DNA from: an uncultured Collinsella sp.
Lineage (GTDB): Bacteria; Actinomycetota; Coriobacteriia; Coriobacteriales; Coriobacteriaceae
Reading direction: 5' to 3'
Length of the DNA: 13,279 nt
NCBI GenBank assembly: GCA_900554595.1
Contig: USHZ01000036.1
Span: 1 to 13,279 of the forward strand
Below the pieces are notes generated by a model. It searched no databases. It had not been told where the DNA came from and was given only the letters and a program-made list of their open reading frames with translations. Shown here in pieces: positions 7,190 through 13,279 of the stretch; position 1 is the first letter of the stretch, and each line of letters starts with the position of its first letter. A program made the position numbers and the translations under genes.

Positions 7190-7258
7190 GGTTTCCTCCC
7201 AGGACTCAATCCCCGTCATTACAAGCCCGCCCGTTCGCAGACAAACTTCGAGCGTCGA

Positions 7259-9286
7259 CTACGGGCGCTCGTTGGGGGCCAGGCGCTGCATCTTGCTCAC
7301 AGCCTTGAACTTGGTGAACAGTGGCACGTACTCAAAGCTCACGTTGGAGTTCTCCAGACCATACCAACGCGCGGGCGTACCGGCGGCGCGGCGGATGATG
7401 TACTTGAGCGTAATGGCCGTACGCTCACTCGGCTCCACGTCGCTTTCGGGTGCCAGAAGCTTGCGGATCATGACGAACTTGAACGTGCCGATATTGCCCG
7501 GATCCTTGTAGACCGAGTAGTCATGCGTCTGCGCCGGCAGCTCGCCGGTGGCAGCCAGGTCCTGAACGACCTGACGCAGGTAGGCATTGACGCGCTGGTT
7601 GATCTTGTAGCCCAGGTACAGATGCACGCGGAACACGTAGTCGGTGCCGAACGTCTCGACCGAATAGGCAAAGGTATGCGGCTCGTCCATGGTCTCGACA
7701 TTCACGAACCACCAGGCGCGAGCGCGCTTGGGATGCTTGTCCAAGATCGAGTAGACGATATCACGGTCGATGTAATCGGTATGGGTGTCCTTGGTCAGGT
7801 ACACGATGTTGTCGCTCAGGCGCTCGTAACGGTCGTCGTCGCGCAGGCGCTTGAGCTGCGGCAGGTAGCTGCGCAGCGGCAGCAGCGTAAACTGGCGCTG
7901 CTCGACCGCCGTGCCGTTGTACCAGCACACCATAATGCCCATGATGAGTGCAGCCATGAGGATGGTGAAGTAGCCGCCGTGGAAGAACTTGGTGAGCGAG
8001 CTCACGAAGAAGAAGCCTTCGAGCAAAAGGAAGAAGGCCGCGAAGATCCACGGAGCAACCTTGAGCTTGCGCTCCTCGTGCAGGTAGAAGAAGAGCAGCA
8101 GCGTGGTGCACATCATAGTCAGCGTAATGGCAAGGCCGTAGGCGGCTTCCATATGCGCCGAGTTCTGGAACAGCAGCACCACGATGACGCAGCCGACGAG
8201 CATGACGTTGTTGACCATGGGGATGTAGAGCTGGCCTTTGGTCTCGGCAGGGTAGAAGACCTGCATGTGCGGCATGAGGTCCAGACGGCTGGCCTCGGAC
8301 ACCAGCGAGAACGCGCCGGTAATGAGCGCCTGCGAGGCAATGATGGCCGCGATGGTGGAAAGGCCGACGGCAAACGGGCGCAGGCCCGGGGCGAGCATCT
8401 GGTAGAACGGGTTAAGGTCGGCAATGCCCATGAGCTCGGGGTTGGCAGCGTTGTTGATAAGCCAAGCGCCCTGGCCCATATAGGAAAGCAGCAAGCAGCA
8501 CTTAACGAACGGCCAGGTGGCGTAGATGTTGCCGCGGCCGACGTGGCCCATGTCGGAGTAGAGCGCCTCGGCACCAGTGGTGGCGAGGAAGCAGCTGCCC
8601 AAGATCATGATGCCCGCATGGTTGTTGGGGCTCAGCAAAAAGCCGATGCCGCGCACCGGGTTGAGGCACAGCAGCACGGCGGGGTGCTGGAGGACAAAGA
8701 ACAGACCCGTGCCGCCCAGGAACAGGAACCACAGCGTCATGATGGGGCCAAAGGCGTGACCGATCTTGGCCGTACCGATGCGCTGCACCAAGAAGAGCAC
8801 GATGATGATGGCGAGCGTAATGGCGACGACGCGGCCCTGGTCATCGCCCAGCACGGCATGGACCGCCGGGATGGTGCGCAGGCCCTCGATGGCCGTGGTA
8901 ACGGTAACGGCCGGCGTCAGGATGCCGTCGGCGAGCAGCGCGGCGCCACCCAGCATGGCGGGGATGATAAGCCACTTGCCGCAGCGCTTGACCAGGCTGT
9001 ACAGGGCAAAGATGCCGCCCTCACCATGGTTATCGGCGCGCAGCGAAATGAGCACATACTTGATGGTGGTCAGCAGCGTGACCGTCCACACGACAAGAGA
9101 GAGCGCGCCGAGCACGAACTCCTCCGTTACGCTTCCGATGCCGCCGTTGCCGGCAACGAGCGCCTTGGTTACATACATAGGGCTGGTGCCGATATCGCCG
9201 TACACCACGCCCAACGTGACGAGCATCGCCGAGATGCTCACAGGAATCGCAGCGTGCGAGGCTGCCTCCTTGGCCTTTTGTTCCAT
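7259..9286 (-). CDS. kup: Kup/HAK/KT-family potassium transporter
   Basis: The 675-residue membrane protein imports K+, in this family usually with protons. The hallmark LGVVYGDIGTSPMYV sits at 25-39, with the pore-region Asp31. Other family segments are GGIFALYSL (90-98), LADGILTPAVTV (118-129), TTGAEALYSDMGHVG (236-250, Glu240) and GAFSLVSEA (324-332). About 12 hydrophobic spans cover residues 17-455, followed by a 220-residue cytosolic tail, the usual Kup plan and length. I use the ATG at 9286. GGGAGG lies 10 bases upstream, whereas the in-frame TTG at 9304 precedes that site. A TATAAT lies about 35 bases upstream. The small membrane protein gene follows after 69 bases, then the KdpD/KdpE-like pair, so transport and sensing genes are together. 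The short leader leaves no room for a c-di-AMP riboswitch. Confidence 0.96.
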   Translation of the reverse strand: MEQKAKEAASHAAIPVSISAMLVTLGVVYGDIGTSPMYVTKALVAGNGGIGSVTEEFVLGALSLVVWTVTLLTTIKYVLISLRADNHGEGGIFALYSLVKRCGKWLIIPAMLGGAALLADGILTPAVTVTTAIEGLRTIPAVHAVLGDDQGRVVAITLAIIIVLFLVQRIGTAKIGHAFGPIMTLWFLFLGGTGLFFVLQHPAVLLCLNPVRGIGFLLSPNNHAGIMILGSCFLATTGAEALYSDMGHVGRGNIYATWPFVKCCLLLSYMGQGAWLINNAANPELMGIADLNPFYQMLAPGLRPFAVGLSTIAAIIASQALITGAFSLVSEASRLDLMPHMQVFYPAETKGQLYIPMVNNVMLVGCVIVVLLFQNSAHMEAAYGLAITLTMMCTTLLLFFYLHEERKLKVAPWIFAAFFLLLEGFFFVSSLTKFFHGGYFTILMAALIMGIMVCWYNGTAVEQRQFTLLPLRSYLPQLKRLRDDDRYERLSDNIVYLTKDTHTDYIDRDIVYSILDKHPKRARAWWFVNVETMDEPHTFAYSVETFGTDYVFRVHLYLGYKINQRVNAYLRQVVQDLAATGELPAQTHDYSVYKDPGNIGTFKFVMIRKLLAPESDVEPSERTAITLKYIIRRAAGTPARWYGLENSNVSFEYVPLFTKFKAVSKMQRLAPNERP

Positions 9287-9321
9287 AAGCCGGTTTCCTC
9301 CCAACTTTAATGTTCGAAGGG

Positions 9322-9327
9322 ATTATA
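9322..9327 (-). promoter_or_regulatory. TATAAT -10 element for kup
   Basis: The minus strand reads ACC-TATAAT-CCC, a perfect -10 hexamer, 35 bases before the kup ATG. The -35 region is weak (TTCAAA at about 15 bases or ATTCAA at 16), which would suit an activated promoter. Transcription would start near 9315, giving a leader of about 30 bases. Confidence 0.5.
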
Positions 9328-9410
9328 GGTAATCGGCCCATGTTTGAATGCACTGTTTTCCCAGCTAGATAAACATTTATACGGCCTTTAGGCCACCGCG
9401 GCGATATGGA

Positions 9411-9441
9411 ATGTGGCAAAGGGGCTGTCCCTTTGCCACAT
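9411..9441. repeat. Palindromic hairpin at the 3' end of the nitroreductase gene
   Basis: ATGTGGCAAAGGG (9411-9423) and CCCTTTGCCACAT (9429-9441) form a perfect 13-bp stem with a 5-base loop. It starts 3 bases after the nitroreductase stop codon (minus strand). It has no T-tract on either side, so it is a weak terminator candidate. More likely it protects the 3' end or is a copy of a palindromic repeat family: its minus-strand core CAAAGGGACAGCCCCTTTG resembles the CAAAGGGGACAGGCACCTTTG at 6919-6939. Confidence 0.65.
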
Positions 9442-9444
9442 CTG

Positions 9445-10317
9445 TCATTTTCCGAGCCAATTTTTGAACCACCACTCCATGGAGCGGCTCATCTCGGCCA
9501 TAAAGGGACTGGTGTGTTTGCGGGTGTAGATATCCACCACGCGCTCCCCCACCTCGCGGGCATGCGGGCGAAACATCTTGTCCATCTCGGCCACCTGCGC
9601 GTCCATGGTCGCGGCATCCGCGCGGCAGTAGCGTTCCTCGTGCACCAGGTTCACCACGGGATGCGCAATGGCCGGGCGCTCCTTGCGGGGCGTGCCGATG
9701 ATGAGCATCGACAGCGGCATGGTATAGGGCGGCAGGCCCAGCAGCTCGGCCACTTCCTCGGCGTTCTCCACGATGTCGCCAATGTAGCAGCTCCCCAGGC
9801 CCAGGGCCTCAGCGGCGACCACGGCATTTTGCGCGGCAATCACGGCATCCTGCGCCGCGATGGCAAAGTCGCCCAAACCCGGCGTGCGGCGGGGAGCCTT
9901 GCCCGTGCGCTCGACAAACTCGGGCTCAAAGCAGCCCACGTGCTCAAACAGATCGATCCACTTGGCATAATCGACCACAAATATAAGTGCCCAGGGCGCC
10001 TTGGCGATCATGGGCTGGTGATCGCACAGGTCGGCCAGACGGTCCAGCGTAGCCTGCTCGCGAATGCTCACGATGGAATACATCATCATGGCGCCCGCCG
10101 ACGGCGCGCGACTCGCCGCATGCAGAATCGCTGCACGCTGCTCGTCGGTCACCGCTACGGGACGGTCGTTGTCATCGCGCGCGAAGGCACGCGTAGACGA
10201 GCGATGCTCCAAGATGTCCAGCACCGCGTTGCCCGTAGTCTCGACCGGATAGCCGTACGTATCCACGACCGCAGCTCCGTCGCCGCCCATGTCAGCCTTG
10301 CAAACCTGCTCGCTCAT
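9445..10317 (-). CDS. Nitroreductase-family FMN oxidoreductase
   Basis: The 290-residue cytosolic flavoprotein belongs to the nitroreductase superfamily, which uses FMN and NAD(P)H to reduce nitro compounds, quinones or flavins. The N-terminal FMN signature is ILEHRSSTRAF (36-46). A second FMN-facing segment is ASRAPSAGAMMMYS (68-81). The family-typical GLGSCYIGDI (173-182) and LGLPPYTMPLSMLIIGTP (193-210) follow. The first 30 residues precede the usual family start, and about 70 extra residues follow the core, ending in WWFKNWLGK, so it is longer than the roughly 200-240 residues of minimal members. The position after PSAG, commonly Asn, is Ala76 here. The ATG at 10317 has GAGGGTAGGG upstream. 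It is separated from kup by 158 bases containing a kup promoter, and is divergent from the LtaS-like gene across 213 bases. The true substrate is unknown. Confidence 0.9.
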   Translation of the reverse strand: MSEQVCKADMGGDGAAVVDTYGYPVETTGNAVLDILEHRSSTRAFARDDNDRPVAVTDEQRAAILHAASRAPSAGAMMMYSIVSIREQATLDRLADLCDHQPMIAKAPWALIFVVDYAKWIDLFEHVGCFEPEFVERTGKAPRRTPGLGDFAIAAQDAVIAAQNAVVAAEALGLGSCYIGDIVENAEEVAELLGLPPYTMPLSMLIIGTPRKERPAIAHPVVNLVHEERYCRADAATMDAQVAEMDKMFRPHAREVGERVVDIYTRKHTSPFMAEMSRSMEWWFKNWLGK

Positions 10318-10530
10318 CGCCCTACCCTCGCCATTTCTTTAAGAAGCCTTTACGTTTCCGTGTAATTCCCGTCCATTATCGCGCAGGTCGCCACTACATT
10401 GCGCCACACCGCCACACGTGCGCGTTAATATGGCTGGTTGTTGTGCGCAGCCACCAATTGCAGCGCATATCTTGGTAACAATCGGGTAAACCCCCGCTTT
10501 CGTAGGTTTTAGTTTGTGAGGAGTCTCAGC

Positions 10531-12831
10531 ATGTTCGCTGCCGCCATCTCGCTCGTCGGTCTTGCGGCGACCGTCTACCTTGTCTTGCGCGAGGCCAAGG
10601 CCATTCGCGCACAGTCGGGCACCGTTGCCAAAGGCGCCATCGCCTGGAGCGTCGCCTTCGGCCTGTTCCAGCTCTTTTTGACCATTTGGGGCGCCATTGG
10701 CCTCGTCGCCCAAAACGAGCCGCTCGCCTTTGTGATGCTCATCCTGACCAACGCCATCCTCACCGGCTGCGCTTGGGCCAGCATCGCCCGCGACCGCATC
10801 GCCCCACGCGTCTTTGCGTTCGCCGGGACCGACGCCCCTGCCCCCACCGGCAAGCTCGCCCGCCTACGCGGCGCCTTTGTGGGCAAACCGCTCGTCGCCG
10901 CCGTCCTGTGCCTGCTGCTCTCCGGCGTCTTTGCGCTGCTGGGCATGGAGGTCTCGTCCAACCATGACTTTACCTGGGTCTACCCCCTGTGCATCCTGCT
11001 CGAGTGGGCCATTATCACCGTGCTCATGACCGGCTTGTTCTTCCTATTCCAGCGCCACGGCGCAGCTCCCGCGGTCCTGGCCTTTGCCCTCTTTGTCCTG
11101 GGCATTGCCGAGTTCTTCGTCATCACGTTTAAATCCATGCCCATCCAGCCGGGCGACCTTTCGGCCATCTCCACCGCCGCCGCAGTCGCCGGCACCGGCT
11201 ACACCTTCTCGATCTCACTGTTCTGCGTGCTGTCCATGGGCTTTACCGCCATCGCCATGCTGCTGTGCGAGTACGCCGGCCTGGTCGCGCCGCATCGCCA
11301 GAAGGGCGCCGCCAACGCCAAGCGCATGCTGCTCACCAACCTGCTCGTGGCGGTGCTGTGCCTGGGCGGCGTGACCGCACATGTCACGCTCATCGACTAC
11401 TACAACACCCTCGGCATCACCGTCTACACCTGGCGTCCGCTCGAGAGCTACTGGCGCGAGGGCTACCTGCCTGCCTTTATTAGCGCGGCACAGTCCATCA
11501 AGCCGCCCAAACCCGCCGACTATTCTGTCGATGACGCCAAGGCCACGCTCAAAAAGTACGCCAAGGCCTACGACAAGTCCGATGCCGCCAAGAGTGACGA
11601 GCGCACCGCCGCAAAGGAGCAATTCGACAGCGAGAAGCCCACGGTCATCGCCATCATGAACGAGACGTTCTCGGATCTGTCGATCTACCAGAACATGCGC
11701 GCCGGCTACGAGGGCCCGCAGTACTTTAAGAACCTGTCCAACTGCCTCAGCCGCGGCAAGCTCTATGTGAGCGCCTACGGTGGCGGTACCGCCAATACCG
11801 AGTTTGAGTTTATGACCGGCAACTCCATGGCCAACCTGGGCTCGGGCGTGTACCCCTACACCATCTACAACATGGAAACGACCGGGAATCTGGCAGAGCA
11901 GTTCAAGTCGCTCGGATATTCCACCACGGCCATGCACCCCAACCACGCCACCAACTGGAACCGCGAGAACGTCTACAAGGACTTTGGCTTTGACCGGTTC
12001 CTGTCCATTAACGATTTCCAGGGCGCCGATACCCTGCGCGGTATGGTGACCGACCAGGCTACCTACGACAAGATTCTTGAGTTGCTCGACCAGAACGCCG
12101 ATCCGCAGTTTATCTTCGACGTGACCATGCAGAACCACTCGGGCTACGACACGGGCCTGGTGCCGGTCGACAAGCAGATGCATTTGAATATCGACACGAC
12201 TGATCTGGACACCAAGACCGTCGAGGACGGCACGCTGTCCGATGTCGACGAGTATGTCTCGTGCATCGAGCAGTCCGACCAGGCACTGCGCTACTTCCTC
12301 AACGCCCTGAGCAAGCTCGACCGCAAGGTTGTCGTGGTGTTCTGGGGCGATCACCAGCCGTTCTTCCCGTCCAAGTTCAACGATAAGTGGTTTACCGGCG
12401 AGGACGACGCCACCCACCAGGAACGTCTGTGGCAGACCGACTACATCATCTGGGCCAACTACGACGTTGCCGGTTGCGACCAGACAAGCGAAGTCGATGA
12501 CCTGTCCACCAACTACCTGTCCACCCAGCTAATGCAGCTGATCGGCGCACCGCTGACCGACTACCAGAAGGCACACATGACGCTGCGCGAGTCGCTGCCC
12601 GCCATCAACTCCGTGGGCTATGAGGACGCCAGCCTGCGCTGGGCGCTTTCCTCCAACGTCACCGGTGACGACGCCGTTGCCGCAGCCACCACCAAGGCAC
12701 GCGAGGATTACGCCAAGATGCAGTACTACGAGATGTTCCGCGACGGCAAGAACGTGTACACCGAGCACTTCCAGACCGAGGCCAACGAAACCGACCCCAA
12801 CCTGGCACCGGGCACGACCAAGATCAAGTAG
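10531..12831 (+). CDS. LtaS-family phosphoglycerol transferase / membrane-bound sulfatase-fold protein
   Basis: The 766-residue protein has an N-terminal membrane domain and a large extracellular sulfatase-fold domain. Family members use phosphatidylglycerol to add phosphoglycerol units to lipoteichoic acid or other cell-envelope glycans. About eight spans are visible (near 1-19, 38-60, 66-84, 121-138, 149-173, 179-200, 225-248, 266-287), with the family-like PIQPGDLSAISTA between spans six and seven. Catalytic-domain motifs are IAIMNETFSDL (Glu378), AYGGGTANTEFEFMTG with the presumed nucleophile Thr420, MHPNHATNWNREN (469-480), VTMQNHSGYD (His536) and FWGDHQPFF (Asp607, His608). Together these match the metal-binding and nucleophile positions of LtaS. 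The ATG at 10531 was chosen because GAGGAG (10518-10523) lies 7 bases upstream; the GTG at 10516 overlaps that site. It stands alone, followed by a hairpin terminator. The acceptor glycan cannot be read from the sequence. Confidence 0.92.
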   Translation: MFAAAISLVGLAATVYLVLREAKAIRAQSGTVAKGAIAWSVAFGLFQLFLTIWGAIGLVAQNEPLAFVMLILTNAILTGCAWASIARDRIAPRVFAFAGTDAPAPTGKLARLRGAFVGKPLVAAVLCLLLSGVFALLGMEVSSNHDFTWVYPLCILLEWAIITVLMTGLFFLFQRHGAAPAVLAFALFVLGIAEFFVITFKSMPIQPGDLSAISTAAAVAGTGYTFSISLFCVLSMGFTAIAMLLCEYAGLVAPHRQKGAANAKRMLLTNLLVAVLCLGGVTAHVTLIDYYNTLGITVYTWRPLESYWREGYLPAFISAAQSIKPPKPADYSVDDAKATLKKYAKAYDKSDAAKSDERTAAKEQFDSEKPTVIAIMNETFSDLSIYQNMRAGYEGPQYFKNLSNCLSRGKLYVSAYGGGTANTEFEFMTGNSMANLGSGVYPYTIYNMETTGNLAEQFKSLGYSTTAMHPNHATNWNRENVYKDFGFDRFLSINDFQGADTLRGMVTDQATYDKILELLDQNADPQFIFDVTMQNHSGYDTGLVPVDKQMHLNIDTTDLDTKTVEDGTLSDVDEYVSCIEQSDQALRYFLNALSKLDRKVVVVFWGDHQPFFPSKFNDKWFTGEDDATHQERLWQTDYIIWANYDVAGCDQTSEVDDLSTNYLSTQLMQLIGAPLTDYQKAHMTLRESLPAINSVGYEDASLRWALSSNVTGDDAVAAATTKAREDYAKMQYYEMFRDGKNVYTEHFQTEANETDPNLAPGTTKIK

Positions 12832-12921
12832 CGGGCCTGTATCCCGGTTCGTCTGCCCGGCCGGCGCCTCGGTGTTGAAGCGCGGCTTGTCATGGGGGAA
12901 TCTGCTGAACATATATAAGTT

Positions 12922-12948
12922 GAAGGCCACGTCATGTGGCCTTCTTTG
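12922..12948 (+). terminator. Hairpin terminator after the LtaS-like gene
   Basis: GAAGGCCAC (12922-12930) and GTGGCCTTC (12936-12944) form a perfect 9-bp stem with a 5-base loop, followed by TTTGTAT. The stem is GC-rich and the T-tract short, so it fits a modest intrinsic terminator about 90 bases after the stop codon. Confidence 0.65.
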
Positions 12949-13079
12949 TATCCGGAAACCCCGTCCCACTCTGAATACACCAGCGAACGCATGTGAGCGT
13001 GTCGTCTAGGACGGTCTCGTCATCGGGGTGATGGAAAATGTCGCCCCAAACGCTTGCCACGGTTGCGCCCGCGAGTGTC

Positions 13080-13110
13080 AAGAAAAAAGCCTCGAGAAGT
13101 TCGAGGCTTT
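13080..13110 (-). terminator. Intrinsic terminator of the gene at the right window edge
   Basis: AAAGCCTCGA (13086-13095) and TCGAGGCTTT (13101-13110) form a perfect 10-bp stem with a 5-base loop. On the minus strand the stem is followed by TTTCTT, which with the final stem bases gives TTTTTTCTT, a classic rho-independent layout. It lies about 40 bases after the stop of the minus-strand gene that enters from the right. On the plus strand it is followed by CACATTTGTATTGTTTT, so it may also work weakly that way. Confidence 0.8.
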
Positions 13111-13151
13111 CACATTTGTATTGTTTTGCACGAAGGACCACGAGCGGCGAG

Positions 13152-13279
13152 CTACTCGCCCAGCACGGCCTTCTTGGCCGCCGCCGCCATATGGTCCAGA
13201 TCATCCTTGGTGGGGTGATCCTTTGCGGCAACCCAGTTGTCGAGCAGCATCTTAAATCGGGCGTTGTCGGGATCTTGCT
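13152..13279 (-). CDS. C-terminal end of an unidentified protein (gene cut by window edge)
   Basis: Only the last 41 codons and a TAG stop are in the window; the gene continues beyond 13279. The visible residues include NARFKMLLDNWVAAKDHP, then KDDLDHMAAAAKKAVLGE at the end, a charged helical tail without a motif I recognise. Support for its being real comes from the codon pattern (GC-rich third positions such as CTG, GCC and GAC) and from the strong minus-strand terminator 42 bases downstream. I cannot assign a function from this fragment. Confidence 0.6.
   Translation of the reverse strand, partial: QDPDNARFKMLLDNWVAAKDHPTKDDLDHMAAAAKKAVLGE

Larger units (their letters stand above)
12832..13151. 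other. 320-base intergenic stretch with two hairpins and no supported gene
   Basis: The stretch separates the LtaS-like gene from a convergent gene cut by the window edge. It holds a hairpin at 12922-12948 downstream of the plus-strand gene and a stronger one at 13086-13110 facing the minus-strand gene. Between them (12949-13080) I see no RNA gene, no open reading frame with a ribosome-binding site and no repeat. A minus-strand open frame crosses this stretch but has no credible start. Confidence 0.6.

Noticed and set aside
6968..9310. 780-codon plus-strand open frame across the kup region
   Set aside because: It covers kup almost exactly in antisense. Its His/Gln/Arg-rich translation has no domain features, whereas kup has all family motifs. 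Such frames are expected opposite GC-rich genes.
9383..9394. Short palindrome GGCCTTTAGGCC upstream of kup
   Set aside because: Arms of 5 bp with a 2-base centre in GC-rich DNA are weak evidence. It may contribute to a regulator site but stands alone.
9305..9444. Possible c-di-AMP (ydaO-type) riboswitch in front of kup
   Set aside because: The leader after the likely transcription start is about 30 bases, far too short, and no conserved riboswitch core is visible.
10318..10530. Promoters in the divergent gap between the nitroreductase and LtaS-like genes
   Set aside because: GATAAT (minus, 10375-10380) and TAATAT (plus, 10426-10431) are possible -10 hexamers, but neither has a convincing -35 partner at normal spacing.
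11215..12417. 400-codon minus-strand open frame within the LtaS-like gene
   Set aside because: Antisense shadow rich in Val, Gly and Leu with no start signal; the sense strand carries the full catalytic motif set.
12932..13231. Minus-strand frame containing HHPDDETVL, reminiscent of the HPDDE motif of LmbE/PIG-L deacetylases
   Set aside because: Only five residues match, the frame runs through the terminator hairpin at 13086-13110, and no start codon with a ribosome-binding site is present. Chance or a decayed remnant is more likely.

Overview
The window is about 13.3 kb of GC-rich bacterial chromosome. It is densely coded, with strong GC preference at third codon positions and Shine-Dalgarno sites such as GGGAGGAAA and GAAAGGAA. 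The gene set and protein character suggest a high-GC Gram-positive anaerobe of the Coriobacteriia, probably Collinsella or a close relative. That placement is a judgement from reading the proteins, not a database result. I see no tRNA, rRNA, CRISPR array, phage gene or transposase.

Layout. Left end (84-1809, minus strand): a small-type transaldolase / fructose-6-phosphate aldolase and a Cof-type HAD phosphatase. Next (1885-4443, plus): an RlmKL-type 23S rRNA methyltransferase. Its C-terminal RlmK half looks intact, but its RlmL half has lost the NPPY catalytic motif. This gene converges on a minus-strand cluster, with a 67-bp imperfect palindrome filling the gap (4447-4513).

The minus-strand cluster (9286 down to 4538) is the most coherent unit. 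A TATAAT-type -10 element lies in front of a Kup potassium transporter. It is followed by a 64-residue single-span membrane protein, a strong hairpin with a T-tract, a short KdpD-like histidine kinase without the usual N-terminal KdpD/Usp sensor region, and a KdpE-like response regulator whose GTG start uses a ribosome-binding site lying in the kinase's last codons. No kdpFABC genes are in view. The arrangement looks like a potassium module in which a reduced KdpDE-type pair is attached to Kup.

Right end: a nitroreductase (minus) and, divergently, a large membrane-anchored phosphoglycerol transferase of the lipoteichoic acid synthase (LtaS) family (10531-12831, plus), followed by a hairpin terminator. 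The last 320 bases before the next gene hold two terminator-like hairpins and nothing else I can support. A minus-strand gene is cut by the window edge; only its last 41 codons are present.

Two hairpins in the potassium region (6909-6949 and 9411-9441) share a CAAAGGG...CCTTTG core with an ACAG/CTGT centre and look like copies of one palindromic repeat family.
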